Counted from the first letter of the stretch, positions 54,681 through 64,000 are shown. The stretch is DNA of 64,000 nt from Paenibacillus sp. RC67 (GCF_030020805.1 NZ_CP125098.1:62001-126000); one strand, 5' to 3'. Program-made: numbers and translations. The notes: generated by a model not told the origin, from the letters alone.

Positions 54681-55463
54681 ATGAGCGCAATGTGTTTTGT
54701 GATGAAGTGTGGCGGCAGTACGCTGGCGGCGCTGCCGGATTCTTTTTTCTTGGATATGAAGAGGCTTCAGGATGAGGCGATTATTCCGGTTATCGTCCAC
54801 GGTGGCGGTCCGGCGATCTCGTCCACGCTGGAGAAGCTGGGTATCGAAACCGAGTTTGTTAACGGCTTGCGTAAAACGAACGAAGCTGTTCTTGACGTTG
54901 TTGAGATGGTTTTGTCAGGCCAAATCAATAAAGAGATTGTTCGCAAAATTCAGCTGTCCGGCGCTCGCGCCATGGGCTTGTCTGGAGTAGACGGTCATCT
55001 TATTCAAGCGGAGCCTGTGGCGAACGCGCACGAAGTGGGTCTTGTGGGCGACGTGACGAATGTCAATGCAGAGTTGATCCAAGGGATTGTAAAAATGGGT
55101 TACATGCCGGTTATCGCGCCTGTCGGTCTTGGAGCGGATGGCGGACAGCGTTATAATATTAATGCAGATACGGCGGCAGGTGCTGTGGCATCGTATTTGG
55201 GCGTGGAAAGAATGATCGTTGTAACGGATGTGCCGGGCATTATGAACGGCGAGAAGAAGGTTCTTCCTTCCGTAACGGTACAGGAGATCGACGCGATGAT
55301 CGCTAGCGGTGAAATTTATGGCGGAATGATTCCGAAGGTTCGCGCAGCGGTTCAGTGCATTCAAGGAAAAGTTCGTGAGGTCATTATCGTGAACGGAGCA
55401 GAGCCGGAGGTTTTAAGCAAGGTCATTAAGGGCGCTGCTATCGGAACGCGAATTGTGAAATAA
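54681..55463 (+). CDS. argB: Acetylglutamate kinase ArgB
   Basis: 260 residues. It phosphorylates N-acetylglutamate, the arginine pathway's second step. Amino-acid kinase signs: VMKCGGSTLAALPDSFF, VIVHGGGPAISSTLEKLGIE (glycine-rich loop), and the Lys/Asp pair in DVPGIMNGEKKVLPSVTVQE. AAAGGGGAACG precedes ATG 54681. The C-terminus is usual length with no ArgR-type extension. Confidence 0.93.
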   Translation: MSAMCFVMKCGGSTLAALPDSFFLDMKRLQDEAIIPVIVHGGGPAISSTLEKLGIETEFVNGLRKTNEAVLDVVEMVLSGQINKEIVRKIQLSGARAMGLSGVDGHLIQAEPVANAHEVGLVGDVTNVNAELIQGIVKMGYMPVIAPVGLGADGGQRYNINADTAAGAVASYLGVERMIVVTDVPGIMNGEKKVLPSVTVQEIDAMIASGEIYGGMIPKVRAAVQCIQGKVREVIIVNGAEPEVLSKVIKGAAIGTRIVK

Positions 55464-55504
55464 ATAGTTAAGTTATCACCTATATGAAAAAGGAGTGATT
55501 CAGC

Positions 55505-56695
55505 ATGGGAGAAGGAGCTAATTCATTGTTTCCGAATTACGGGCGCTACCCGCTAGCATTTGTGAAAGGGGAAGGCAGCCGTCTTTGGGACGAGAATGGC
55601 AAAGAGTACCTCGATCTAATGTGCGGTTTGGCGGTAACGAACCTGGGGCATGCCCCCAAACAGGTGAAGGAACGCTTGAAGGATCAGGTTGACCAGCTGT
55701 GGCACACGAGCAACCTGTTTCATATTCCGAATCAGGAAAAGCTGGCTAAGCTGCTGACTGACAATAGCTGTGGCGATGCCGTATTCTTCTGCAACAGCGG
55801 AGCTGAGGCGAACGAGGCTGCTATCAAGCTGGCACGCCGTTATTTTAATAAAGTACTCGGTAAGCCGGACCAATACGAAATTATTACTTTCCACCTCTCT
55901 TTCCATGGACGTACATTGGCGACATTGACGGCAACTGGACAGGATAAGGTAAAAGAAGGCTTTGCGCCTCTACCGGAAGGTTTTGTCTACGCGCCATACA
56001 ATGATGCGGAAGCACTGGAGAAAACAATCGGGCCTAAAACATGCGCAATTATGCTGGAGATGGTGCAAGGGGAAGGCGGCGTGAATCCGGCTGAGCCTGC
56101 ATTTGTAACCCGTGTAGCAGAGCTGTGCAAGCAGCATGGCCTGCTTCTGATCATTGATGAAATCCAAACCGGTGTTGGTCGTACGGGCAAAATGTTCGCT
56201 TACGAGCATTATGGCGTAGAGCCGGACATTTTTACACTGGCAAAAGGTTTGGGCAGCGGTATGCCAATCGGTGCTATGCTGGGTAAAGAGAAGCTGCGCA
56301 GCGCATTCTCCGCAGGCAGCCACGGTTCAACCTTTGGAGGCAATTATTTGTCTACGGCAGCCGGTATTGCTACGATGGAAACGATGCTTGCAGAGAAGCT
56401 GTCTGAACGTGCAGCCGAGCTTGGCGATTATATCGTCAACACCTTGAAAGAGAAGCTGGCAGGGAATCCACTGGTGACAGAGATTCGTGGTTTGGGAATG
56501 CTAATCGGCATTGGCTGCACGCAGCCTGTGGCTGACCTGATCACTACAATTCAAGACCAAGCGGTATTGGTTGTATCTGCTGGACCTAATGTCATTCGTC
56601 TTGCGCCAAGCTTACTCATTTCCAAAGAAGATCTCGATCGTGGACTCGAAGTGGTCTGCTCGGTATTAAGCAAACAAGCCGCAGCCGCTGTATAA
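55505..56695 (+). CDS. argD: Acetylornithine aminotransferase ArgD
   Basis: 396 residues. PLP-dependent class III aminotransferase converting N-acetylglutamate semialdehyde to N-acetylornithine. Substrate/PLP signs: FCNSGAEANEAAIKLARRYF, ITFHLSFHGRTLATLTATGQ, IIDEIQTGVGRTGKMFAYEH, and the PLP lysine in FTLAKGLGSGMPIGAM (~residue 250). AAAGGAGTG precedes ATG 55505. Confidence 0.94.
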   Translation: MGEGANSLFPNYGRYPLAFVKGEGSRLWDENGKEYLDLMCGLAVTNLGHAPKQVKERLKDQVDQLWHTSNLFHIPNQEKLAKLLTDNSCGDAVFFCNSGAEANEAAIKLARRYFNKVLGKPDQYEIITFHLSFHGRTLATLTATGQDKVKEGFAPLPEGFVYAPYNDAEALEKTIGPKTCAIMLEMVQGEGGVNPAEPAFVTRVAELCKQHGLLLIIDEIQTGVGRTGKMFAYEHYGVEPDIFTLAKGLGSGMPIGAMLGKEKLRSAFSAGSHGSTFGGNYLSTAAGIATMETMLAEKLSERAAELGDYIVNTLKEKLAGNPLVTEIRGLGMLIGIGCTQPVADLITTIQDQAVLVVSAGPNVIRLAPSLLISKEDLDRGLEVVCSVLSKQAAAAV

Positions 56696-56775
56696 GCGAT
56701 GGGTTAGGTAAACATAAGCTTTCTCGATGAGATAGCTATCGGATAATAAATTCATAATTGAAAGGGGCGATTACA

Positions 56776-57729
56776 TTGGCAGGAACCGAACAGCCTGTTG
56801 CAATCGACTTGAGAGGACGGGACTTCCTGGCCGTTGCCGATTACACATCGGAAGAGCTTCAATATTTGATTGATCTGGCAATCGAATTGAAACGGAAGCA
56901 AAAAGCAGGGGAAGTGTACCAACCGCTTAAGGGAAAGACGCTGGGGATGATTTTTGAGAAATCGTCGACACGTACACGTGTATCTTTTGAAGTAGGTATG
57001 TATCAACTGGGAGGACACGCGCTCTTTTTGAGTAAAAACGATCTGCAGATCGGACGCGGCGAATCCATTTGGGATACGGCTCAAGTGATGTCCCGTTATT
57101 TGGACGGCATCATGATTCGTACCTACGAGCATCGCAAGGTAATCGATTTGGCAAGAGGAGCTACGATTCCGGTTATTAACGGATTAACAGATCGTACGCA
57201 TCCTTGCCAGGCATTGGCGGATTTCCAAACGATTCTAGAGCATAAAGGTACTTTGAAAGGCTTGAAGGTAGCTTACATTGGGGATGGCAACAATATGGTG
57301 CATTCCTTGATGATGATGGCTGCCAAGCTTGGTGTCGACTTTGCTTCCGCATCTCCAGTAGGGTACGAGCCTGATAAAGGTATCGTCGAATCTACTAAGG
57401 AAGTGGCTAGCCAAAACGGATGCAAGCTGTACGTTGGCAATGATCCGAAGGAAGCTGTTGCCGGAGCGGATGTTGTTTATACAGACGTATGGGCGAGCAT
57501 GGGCTTTGAAGAAGAACAAAAAGAGCGTGAGATCGCCTTTAAAAATTATCAAGTCAATGAAGAGCTGATGCAGCTAGCGAAAAAGGATTACCTGTTCATG
57601 CACTGCTTGCCTGCACATCGCGGTGAAGAGGTAAGCGAAGGCGTTATTGACGGGGAGAACTCGATTATTTTCGACCAAGCTGAAAATCGTCTTCATGCGC
57701 AAAAAGCAATTATGGTTGCTATCATGTAA
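56776..57729 (+). CDS. argF: Ornithine carbamoyltransferase ArgF
   Basis: 317 residues. It joins carbamoyl phosphate to ornithine to give citrulline. Carbamoyl phosphate site FEKSSTRTRVSFEVGMYQLG and DGIMIRTYEHRKVI; HPCQALADFQTI; and the ornithine loop FMHCLPAHRGEEVSEGV. TTG 56776 has GAAAGGGG 8 nt upstream, so I use it rather than TTG 56758, which coincides with that ribosome site. Confidence 0.94.
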   Translation: MAGTEQPVAIDLRGRDFLAVADYTSEELQYLIDLAIELKRKQKAGEVYQPLKGKTLGMIFEKSSTRTRVSFEVGMYQLGGHALFLSKNDLQIGRGESIWDTAQVMSRYLDGIMIRTYEHRKVIDLARGATIPVINGLTDRTHPCQALADFQTILEHKGTLKGLKVAYIGDGNNMVHSLMMMAAKLGVDFASASPVGYEPDKGIVESTKEVASQNGCKLYVGNDPKEAVAGADVVYTDVWASMGFEEEQKEREIAFKNYQVNEELMQLAKKDYLFMHCLPAHRGEEVSEGVIDGENSIIFDQAENRLHAQKAIMVAIM

Positions 57730-57787
57730 TTTTTTACTATAATGAGTCTGTTGAGAAGCGGTGGGCATGATCCGTTCATGTCCACTG
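57716..57787 (+). promoter_or_regulatory. Possible internal promoter and leader hairpin ahead of argG
   Basis: TTGCTA (57716-57721), 16 bp, TATAAT (57738-57743), partly inside argF. GTGGGCATGA (57761-57770)/TCATGTCCAC (57776-57785), extended by two pairs outside, makes a ~12-bp stem with a 5-nt loop at about +10 of the predicted transcript. No T-run follows. Confidence 0.45.
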
Positions 57788-57823
57788 TGTGCGGACTTGC
57801 ATAATAAAGGAGAGCGGAACACA

Positions 57824-59062
57824 ATGGCAAAGCAAAAAATCGTACTGGCCTATTCGGGCGGTTTGGATACATCGATTATTTTAAAATGGTTAAAAGAAAC
57901 GTATGATGCGGAAATTATCGCATTTACTGCGGATATCGGACAAAAGGACGAGCTCGATGGTTTGGAAGAGAAGGCTTTGGCAACCGGAGCCTCCAAAATT
58001 TATATCGATGACCTGCGTGACGAGTTTGCAAAAGACTTCATTTTCCCGATGTTCCAAGCGGGTGCTTTATACGAAGGTCAATATTTGCTCGGAACGAGTA
58101 TCGCTCGTCCATTGATCGCTAAGCGTATGGTTGAAATCGCACGCAAGGAAGGCGCAACGGCTATTGCTCACGGCGCAACAGGCAAAGGTAACGACCAAGT
58201 ACGCTTCGAGCTAACTGCAGCTGCTTTGGCACCTGAGCTCGACGTTATCGCTCCATGGCGTTTGGATGAGTTCCGTGAAACGTTCCCAGGACGCGCGGAA
58301 ATGATCGCATATGCCGAAAAGCATGGAATTCCAGTAACAGCTTCTGCTGCTAAACCTTACTCCACTGACCGTAACCTGCTGCATATCAGCTTTGAGAGCG
58401 GCATGCTAGAGGATCCTTGGTTCGATCCAAGCGCGACATCCAACAAAGACATGTTCGTTTTGAGCGTTGATCCTGAGGATGCTCCGGACCAAGCAGAATA
58501 TGTGGAATTGAATTTTGAAAAAGGGAACTGTGTTGGCTTGAATGGCGACAGCATGACTCCTCTTCAAGTCATGGAACGCCTGAATGAATTGGGCGGCAAG
58601 CATGGTGTAGGCCGTGTGGATATGGTTGAAAACCGTTTTGTCGGCATGAAGAGCCGCGGCGTATATGAGACTCCAGGCGGAACGATCCTGTTCACCGCTC
58701 ACCGTAAAATGGAGTCCTTGACTATGGACCGTGAAGTTATGAGCCTGCGTGACTCTTTGATCTCCCGTTATGCGACGCTTGTGTACAACGGCTTCTGGTT
58801 TGCTCCTGAGCGTTTGGCAGTACAAGCGTTAGTGGATGAAAGCCAAAAGAACGTTACAGGTACTGTGCGTTTGAAGCTGTACAAAGGTAATGTAATCGGA
58901 GCGGGCGTACAAAGCCCGGTAAGCTTGTACAATCCTGACATCGCAACGATGGAAGCTGATCCTACGCAAGCTTACAACCAAGGCGACGCAACAGGCTTTA
59001 TCCGTCTGAACGCGCTTCGCTTGAAAGTGTCCTCTGGCGTTGAACAAAACGCGAAGAAGTAA
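57824..59062 (+). CDS. argG: Argininosuccinate synthase ArgG
   Basis: 412 residues. It condenses citrulline and aspartate with ATP. PP-loop start [20 protein letters not shown] at residues ~6-25; [33 protein letters not shown] 57824 follows AAAGGAG; the longer frame from 57761 overlaps the leader hairpin and is not used. Confidence 0.96.
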   Translation: MAKQKIVLAYSGGLDTSIILKWLKETYDAEIIAFTADIGQKDELDGLEEKALATGASKIYIDDLRDEFAKDFIFPMFQAGALYEGQYLLGTSIARPLIAKRMVEIARKEGATAIAHGATGKGNDQVRFELTAAALAPELDVIAPWRLDEFRETFPGRAEMIAYAEKHGIPVTASAAKPYSTDRNLLHISFESGMLEDPWFDPSATSNKDMFVLSVDPEDAPDQAEYVELNFEKGNCVGLNGDSMTPLQVMERLNELGGKHGVGRVDMVENRFVGMKSRGVYETPGGTILFTAHRKMESLTMDREVMSLRDSLISRYATLVYNGFWFAPERLAVQALVDESQKNVTGTVRLKLYKGNVIGAGVQSPVSLYNPDIATMEADPTQAYNQGDATGFIRLNALRLKVSSGVEQNAKK

Positions 59063-59103
59063 TTGGTGATTATGGCCGTGTAGACCGCGGCCTTTGGTGA
59101 AAC

Positions 59104-59135
59104 GGGCTTCCTTGTGGACAACCATAGGGAAGCCC
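59104..59135. repeat. Hairpin downstream of argG
   Basis: GGGCTTCC (59104-59111) pairs perfectly with GGAAGCCC (59128-59135), with an inner TGTGG/CCATA helix. It has no T-run. A second smaller GGCCG/CGGCC repeat lies just before it (59074-59092). The purpose is unclear; it may protect the 3' end of the argG message. Confidence 0.5.
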
Positions 59136-59163
59136 TGCATCACGTAAAAGGGTGAACGATGAT

Positions 59164-59338
59164 AGCTTTCCGTTAGGAAAGCCTAGCAAATGTTTAAGAA
59201 GCTAGTTTTCCTAACGGAAAGCTCAGTAATGCTTACGATGAAAACTTTCTTACGGAAAGTTCAGTAATGCTTACGATGAAAACTTTCTTACGGAAAGTTC
59301 AGTAATGCTTACGAAGTTAGCTTTCCTAAAGGAAAGCT
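59164..59338 (+). repeat. Array of five similar hairpins between argG and argH, including a 38-bp tandem repeat
   Basis: Five inverted repeats of the type AGCTTTCC-TAAC-GGAAAGCT begin at 59164, 59204, 59243, 59281 and 59319, with 7-8 bp arms and 4-5 nt loops. The middle ones belong to an exact direct repeat of 36-38 bp (AAAACTTTCTTACGGAAAGT followed by TCAGTAATGCTTACGA; 59241 and 59279), with a partial copy at 59221. argH's ribosome site AAAGGGG follows at once. Not CRISPR: units are short and abutting and contain no spacers. Confidence 0.85.
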
Positions 59339-59358
59339 CTTAGAAAGGGGCAGCAGCC

Positions 59359-60774
59359 GTGTCAAAGCTTTGGGGTGGACGATTTACAAAGAAAACGGAT
59401 CAATTGGTGGAGGAATATACAGCTTCCATCATGTTCGATAAAGAGCTGGCTGAAGAAGATATTCAAGGCAGCTTGGCTCATGTAACGATGCTGGGCAAAT
59501 GCGGGATTTTGCCGCAAGAAGATGTGGAGAAGATCAAGGATGGCCTGCTGAAAGTACAGGGCACGATCCGCCGCGGCGAGATGGAGTTCTCCGTTAGCGA
59601 TGAAGATATCCATATGAACATCGAGAAAGCGTTGATTGAAGAAGTTGGCCCTGTAGGTGGTAAGCTGCATACGGGACGCAGCCGTAACGACCAAGTGGCT
59701 ACGGACATGCACTTGTACTTGCGCAAGCGGGTTGTAGAATTTGTAGGTCTGCTGAACAAGCTTCAAGAAGCGCTGATCGAGCAAGCCAAGAACAACCTGG
59801 ATACGATCATTCCAGGCTATACGCATCTTCAACGTGCTCAGCCGATTTTGTTCGCTCATCATTTGATGGCTTATGTGTCTATGTTCCAACGCGATATCGA
59901 GCGTCTGCAGGACAGCTACAAACGGATTAACGTGCTGCCGCTTGGAGCGGGAGCCTTGGCAGGGACGACATTTCCCATTGATCGTCACTTCGTAGCTCAA
60001 CAGTTGGGCTTCGATGGCGTGTATGAAAATTCCCTGGATGCAGTCAGCGACCGCGATTTCATCATCGAGTTCCTATCCAACGCCTCGATGATCATGATGC
60101 ACTTGTCCCGTTTGAGCGAGGAATTCATTCTTTGGTCAAGCACGGAGTTCCATTTCATCGAGCTGGATGATGCTTTCTGTACAGGAAGCAGCATTATGCC
60201 TCAAAAGAAAAATCCGGACGTACCGGAGCTCGTTCGCGGCAAAACCGGTCGTGTATACGGAAACCTGTTCGGTTTGTTGACAGTGCTTAAATCTTTGCCT
60301 CTGGCCTACAACAAGGACATGCAGGAGGACAAAGAAGGGATGCTGGATACAGTTCGTACGCTACAAGGCGCCCTTCAGTTGTATGCCCCAATGGTCAGCA
60401 CCATGAAGGTAAATAAGGATCGTATGCGTCAAGCAGTTAATCAGGACTTCTCCAATGCAACGGATATTGCTGATTACTTGGTTAATAAAGGTCTGCCTTT
60501 CCGCCAAGCGCATGAAGTCATTGGTAAAACGGTTCTCTACTGTATCCAGAACGAAAAATTCCTATTGGATATGAAGTTAGAGGAGTTCCACCAATTCTCC
60601 ACCTTGTTCGAACAGGACATCTACAACGTACTGCAGCCGGAACAAGTCGTTAATGCTCGTAATGTTTACGGCGGTACGGCGAGCAACCAAGTTAGCCAAG
60701 CTATCGCGCGTGCCGAGGTTGTGTTCAACAGCACGAACGAATGGTTCGAGCAGTTTAGTAATAAGAGCCAGTAA
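59359..60774 (+). CDS. argH: Argininosuccinate lyase ArgH
   Basis: 471 residues. It cleaves argininosuccinate to arginine and fumarate, the last pathway step. [59 protein letters not shown]; and the catalytic Ser loop [23 protein letters not shown] 59359 has AAAGGGG 8 nt upstream. It ends the arginine operon. Confidence 0.96.
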   Translation: MSKLWGGRFTKKTDQLVEEYTASIMFDKELAEEDIQGSLAHVTMLGKCGILPQEDVEKIKDGLLKVQGTIRRGEMEFSVSDEDIHMNIEKALIEEVGPVGGKLHTGRSRNDQVATDMHLYLRKRVVEFVGLLNKLQEALIEQAKNNLDTIIPGYTHLQRAQPILFAHHLMAYVSMFQRDIERLQDSYKRINVLPLGAGALAGTTFPIDRHFVAQQLGFDGVYENSLDAVSDRDFIIEFLSNASMIMMHLSRLSEEFILWSSTEFHFIELDDAFCTGSSIMPQKKNPDVPELVRGKTGRVYGNLFGLLTVLKSLPLAYNKDMQEDKEGMLDTVRTLQGALQLYAPMVSTMKVNKDRMRQAVNQDFSNATDIADYLVNKGLPFRQAHEVIGKTVLYCIQNEKFLLDMKLEEFHQFSTLFEQDIYNVLQPEQVVNARNVYGGTASNQVSQAIARAEVVFNSTNEWFEQFSNKSQ

Positions 60775-60800
60775 TATAAACTGTCTAAGTGAGTAGTCAA

Positions 60801-60852
60801 AACAAAGTGGTTGGCAGAGTTTTTAATTCTGTCCAACCACTTTTTGTTTTTT
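60801..60852. terminator. Bidirectional terminator between argH and the VanW gene
   Basis: AAAGTGGTTGG (60804-60814) pairs with CCAACCACTTT (60833-60843), with an inner CAGA/TCTG helix and an 8-10 nt loop. T-runs follow on both strands, serving both convergent genes. Confidence 0.85.
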
Positions 60853-62419
60853 ACCTAAACGTCGGCCCCTTTACACCATCCTCTATCAGAGGAGCTTCGG
60901 GCTGGCGATTGTTTGGCTCGATAGCACCACCTTCATTCGTCGCAATAATCGTAGGCTGGGCGGAATAGGTATCGCGGGATATTCGTTCTCTGCTTACCTC
61001 GACTCCGTTCTGCATTTTGATCCGGTACGTATCCACAACATAACCTGTTTTACCTGTACTGATGGTTTGTTTCCTTCCCTTAGGGAGTGTCGGATTCAAT
61101 ACATATTTGATCGAGGGTTGGAGCTTTTCGATAGTAGTTGATTCGATGGCGTAGGTAATATCGGCTGGAGCTTGCCCAAATAATTTTACTGTAATCCGTT
61201 GGTCGTCCGTGTAAGTGCGAATCAAAAGGTACTTCGCCGTATTATTACGAAATTTAAAGTTGATATGACCACTGGCGAACGTGGCATCCTGCCCGAGTGG
61301 CACATAACTGACGGGCAATGAATGATTGCGCCGTTCGACGATTTGCAGGCCTGCCCGCAGCACCGCATTGTACAGCGTGGAGGATACCTGACAGATCCCG
61401 CCACCAATACCGGGTACCAGCTTGCCATTGAGAATGACTGGAGCCTCCTTGAAGCCAAATTTAGCTTCTGTCTGGGTAATATAGGTTGCGTAATCGAACG
61501 TTTCCCCTGGTTGTAATAATACGTCTTGGATGGATTGGGCTGTAGAACGTATATTGTGAATCCGGCCTTCGCCGTTTTGTGGGTAGGACGTTGTAAATTC
61601 GCTGATCTTACGCTCGATGCCTTGTGCCTGAAGCATACTAACATTCAGTTTAGGCTCCTCCTTTACAAAAGGAAGTGCAATGAGGAACGGGGATCTGCTT
61701 GCTGGAGATACGGCTGTAAGGGCAGTATCCCCCGCTTTAACCCGTTGTACCGCAGCTTCCGATGGGGTGTTCCCCTCCGTTTCTGAATGGTTTGCAAACT
61801 GTTGACCATCCGCGCCAACCGTCCAACCAATGATTCTCATAGAGGGGAGGATTCGCTGCAATTGATTCATCAGTTCGGGCTCATTGATGCGCATGACCGA
61901 TGTTTCGGGGACATAGCTGATCATGTCATTCGGACCTATTATCCTTTGGGCGTCTTCAGGTTGTTTATTGTATAGTGCAGGGAAACCGCGCATTAAAGTC
62001 GCGTGAAGCTTGGCTGCGTCGAACGAAGCGGTGAGGGGCCATTCTTCATTTCGAATATGCCATCGGTAGACAGCCCTTTGAAATACTGAACCCGTCTTCA
62101 ACGGTTGAAGCCGATTAATCACATCCTGTAGAGGGAGCTCAAGTCCCAGCTGTTCCAGCAACCAATCTGCCGGCTGCAGTTGAACATCAGGATGCTTACT
62201 GACCATACGGACCGGCTGCTGCAGAAGCAGCATTTTTTTATCCTCAAGCTGTCGCCCGAACTCGGTAATCGGGATCCCGCCAACCTCCCAGTTATCTACC
62301 GTTAACCCTGCGGGAAGTGTGCGCTGTGTGCCGTACCAGACCAAAGTCGCGCAAGCTGCGCCTGCAAACAGCAGCAAGCCTAGCAGCACCCGCACCCAAA
62401 ACATACGCTGAAGCGTCAT
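60851..62419 (-). CDS. VanW family cell-wall protein
   Basis: 522 residues on the minus strand, the only convincing leftward gene here. An N-terminal membrane anchor (residues ~7-30, VRVLLGLLLFAGAACATLVW) is followed by a putative peptidoglycan-binding domain (~35-250), then the VanW domain at ~290-440: GETFDYATYITQTEAKFGFK, PGIGGGICQVSSTLYNAVLR and RRNHSLPVSYVPLGQDATF. A G5-like beta region and a proline-rich end follow. Start ATG 62419 is backed by AAAAGGAG on the minus strand. VanW function is unknown; it accompanies glycopeptide resistance in some species but is widespread in Firmicutes, so no resistance is implied. Confidence 0.88.
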   Translation of the reverse strand: MTLQRMFWVRVLLGLLLFAGAACATLVWYGTQRTLPAGLTVDNWEVGGIPITEFGRQLEDKKMLLLQQPVRMVSKHPDVQLQPADWLLEQLGLELPLQDVINRLQPLKTGSVFQRAVYRWHIRNEEWPLTASFDAAKLHATLMRGFPALYNKQPEDAQRIIGPNDMISYVPETSVMRINEPELMNQLQRILPSMRIIGWTVGADGQQFANHSETEGNTPSEAAVQRVKAGDTALTAVSPASRSPFLIALPFVKEEPKLNVSMLQAQGIERKISEFTTSYPQNGEGRIHNIRSTAQSIQDVLLQPGETFDYATYITQTEAKFGFKEAPVILNGKLVPGIGGGICQVSSTLYNAVLRAGLQIVERRNHSLPVSYVPLGQDATFASGHINFKFRNNTAKYLLIRTYTDDQRITVKLFGQAPADITYAIESTTIEKLQPSIKYVLNPTLPKGRKQTISTGKTGYVVDTYRIKMQNGVEVSRERISRDTYSAQPTIIATNEGGAIEPNNRQPEAPLIEDGVKGPTFR

Positions 62420-62642
62420 CGGTTTCGTCTCCTTTTACCCATTGTTCCGTGTGACAAGTTCTGCTCGTACATATTGATGTATATGCCGACATTTCGAAAA
62501 TTTGCCTGCGGGATCATTCGTGTTTTCTACAAAAAATGCTGGCGTAATTGTGAAAAAGTGTTGAAAATCTTTTACGTGTAAAGGATTTTACCTGTTTATG
62601 TCGAATGGATATAAGCTAGCGAAAAATTCAGGATGTGATACC

Positions 62643-63329
62643 GTGATTGAGATGCATGACGTTTGGAAAACGTATCCCGATGGGAGTCAGGCTTTAAAAA
62701 GCATTAATGTCAAGGTGGACCGCAATGAATTCTTGTATGTCGTAGGTCCGTCAGGCGCAGGAAAATCGACCTTTATGAAATTGATTTATAGAGAAGAGAG
62801 ACCGACTAAGGGGAGTATTTTTGTAAACGGATTTAATTTGGAGAAGCTGAAGCAGCGCAAGATTCCTTATGTAAGACGGAATATCGGCGTTATTTTTCAA
62901 GATTTTCGGCTGCTGCCTAAATTAACTGTATATGAAAATATCGCTTTTGCTATGGAGGTTATCGAAGCTCCCAAGAAATTAATCCGCAAGCGTGTGCAAG
63001 AGGTACTGGACCTTGTCAGGCTTAAAGAAAAAGCGGGTTCTTTGCCGTCGCAACTATCGGGCGGAGAACAACAGCGGGTAGCGATTGCAAGAGCTATTGT
63101 GAACAATCCCTCGGTAATTATTGCTGATGAACCGACTGGAAATCTGGACCCTGATACATCGTGGGATATTATGAAGCTTATGGAAGAGATCAATTTTCGT
63201 GGAACGACTATCATCATGGCAACACACAACAAAGAAATCGTAAATACGATGCGCAAACGCGTTCTGGCCATTGAGCATGGACAAATTGTCCGCGATGAAG
63301 TTAGGGGTGAATACGGCTATGAGGATTAA
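62643..63329 (+). CDS. ftsE: Cell division ATP-binding protein FtsE
   Basis: 228 residues. ATPase of the FtsEX complex that activates septal or lateral-wall hydrolases. Walker A GPSGAGKST (~residues 34-42), signature LSGGEQQRVAIARAI, Walker B VIIADEPTGNLD and the H-loop ATHN are all seen. GTG 62643 (reads MIEMHDVWKTYPDG) gives the same length as B. subtilis FtsE and follows AGGATGTGA; the ATG 62598 start lacks a ribosome site. A small inverted repeat CTTTTACGTGTAAAG lies near 62569. It overlaps ftsX by 11 bp. Confidence 0.95.
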   Translation: MIEMHDVWKTYPDGSQALKSINVKVDRNEFLYVVGPSGAGKSTFMKLIYREERPTKGSIFVNGFNLEKLKQRKIPYVRRNIGVIFQDFRLLPKLTVYENIAFAMEVIEAPKKLIRKRVQEVLDLVRLKEKAGSLPSQLSGGEQQRVAIARAIVNNPSVIIADEPTGNLDPDTSWDIMKLMEEINFRGTTIIMATHNKEIVNTMRKRVLAIEHGQIVRDEVRGEYGYED

Positions 63330-64000
63330 CACAGGCTTCCGCCACTTACGGGAAGGCGGTAAGAATGTGATCCGCAATGGCTGGATGACGTTCGCTTCGG
63401 TAAGCTCGATTGCCATATCGCTATTAATACTAGGTGTGTTTTTGCTGTTAACGTTAAATGTGAACTACCTCGCTCAGCAAATTGAGCAGCAGGTAGAAAT
63501 TCGTGTCTATTTGGATGTGAACATTACGAAGGAGCAAATTCCTTCATTGCAAACAGAGATTTCCTCTCTTGCCAATGTGGACAGAGTGACCTTCATTTCG
63601 AAGGATGAGGGGCTTGACTACTTGCGTGAGAAGCTGGGAGATAGCGGGAAGCAGCTGCTGGAAGGCTTCGATGGAGATAACAACCCCTTGAATGACTCCT
63701 TTACGGTAGAAGTGGTAGAACCCCGTCAAGTAGGTACGGTAGCTCAGCAAATTAATGATCTAAATAACGGGAAAGCTTCGAAGCCGATCTATAGGGTTAG
63801 CTACGGACAAGGAACCGTCGAAACGATGTTTAAGGTTACCGAAATTGTGCGTAATATCGGCCTTATTCTTGTGGCGGGCCTTGCTTTGACGGCGATGTTC
63901 CTTATCGCAAATACGATTAAGCTGACCATAGTAGCACGGCGTCGAGAGATTGGCATCATGAAGCTTGTCGGAGCGACGAATTCCTTTATCCGCTGGCCGT
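63319..64000 (+). CDS. ftsX: Cell division permease-like protein FtsX (3' end outside window)
   Basis: The frame is open from ATG 63319 to the window end, about 227 residues. N-terminal RINTGFRHLREGGKNVIRNG, a first membrane helix (AISLLILGVFLLLTLNV), an extracellular loop of ~130 residues that in the family contacts PcsB/CwlO-type hydrolases, then a second helix (NIGLILVAGLALTAMFLIA) and the RRREIGIMKLVGAT motif of FtsX permeases. It starts within ftsE, consistent with tight coupling. The last helices lie outside the window. Confidence 0.93.
   Translation, partial: MRINTGFRHLREGGKNVIRNGWMTFASVSSIAISLLILGVFLLLTLNVNYLAQQIEQQVEIRVYLDVNITKEQIPSLQTEISSLANVDRVTFISKDEGLDYLREKLGDSGKQLLEGFDGDNNPLNDSFTVEVVEPRQVGTVAQQINDLNNGKASKPIYRVSYGQGTVETMFKVTEIVRNIGLILVAGLALTAMFLIANTIKLTIVARRREIGIMKLVGATNSFIRWP

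Noticed and set aside
59164..59338. CRISPR array
   Set aside because: Repeat units are self-complementary and directly abutting with no unique spacers of constant length, and no cas genes are near.
60851..62419. Vancomycin resistance gene (because of the VanW domain)
   Set aside because: VanW-domain proteins are common in Firmicutes without resistance; no vanA, vanH, vanX, vanR or vanS is present.
62598..62642. Longer ftsE start at ATG 62598
   Set aside because: No ribosome site; GTG 62643 gives the family length and N-terminus.

Overview
The window looks like chromosome of an endospore-forming, flagellated, S-layer-bearing member of the Firmicutes, most likely Paenibacillaceae (Paenibacillus or a close relative). 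This rests on gene content and order, not on a database match: SLH proteins with CsaB, an alpha/beta-type SASP, DegS/DegU, and the Bacillus-type neighbourhood degS-degU-comF-yvyF-flgM-flgN-flgK-flgL-yviE-fliW-csrA-hag ... flaG-fliD-fliS-fliT ... hpf-secA-prfB ... ftsE-ftsX. No rRNA, tRNA, CRISPR array, prophage or insertion sequence was seen.

Layout. 1-3.8 kb: end of a flagellar rod gene (flhP), an EpuA-like small membrane protein, a CDP-alcohol phosphatidyltransferase, fabZ and pgcA. 3.8-9.0 kb: a wall-polymer block (DUF5693 membrane protein, csaB, tagA-type and tagO-type enzymes) that plausibly builds and pyruvylates the secondary cell wall polymer bound by SLH domains. 9.2-17.6 kb: two large SLH proteins, the second the probable main S-layer protein with two possible start sites, then a small secreted protein. 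17.7-24.7 kb: a SASP, metK with an attenuator-like leader, a secreted NAGPA/stalk-domain protein, degS-degU and a small glycosyltransferase-like protein. 24.8-27.5 kb: a ComFA-ComFC fusion. 27.5-38.6 kb: the late flagellar genes, with a TPR glycosyltransferase inserted after flagellin. 38.7-46.3 kb: a 2097-residue secreted repeat protein with nine near-identical 564-bp units, an unexplained intergenic stretch with a DnaA-box cluster, and a cold-shock gene. 46.4-52.1 kb: hpf, secA, prfB (programmed frameshift) and a YitT protein. 52.2-60.8 kb: the arginine operon argCJBDFGH under an ARG-box-like operator. 60.8-64 kb: a VanW protein on the minus strand, then ftsE and the start of ftsX.

How it fits together. 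I found a repeated promoter pattern matching the motility sigma factor SigD (TAAA-like, exactly 16 bp, nCCGATAw) before flgM, flaG-fliD-fliS-fliT, the giant repeat protein and the first SLH protein, with a weaker version before hag. If real, it ties two large surface proteins to the motility programme. The hag leader carries a hairpin presenting GGA in its loop plus a GGA in the Shine-Dalgarno sequence, the architecture expected for CsrA repression, and csrA and fliW lie just upstream.

Most worth a second look: the giant SigD-associated repeat protein, the candidate SigD promoters outside flagellar genes, the hag leader, the DnaA-box cluster, the structured element between prfB and yitT, the hairpin array between argG and argH, and the metK leader that lacks a recognisable SAM riboswitch. 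All promoter, operator and RNA calls are by eye.
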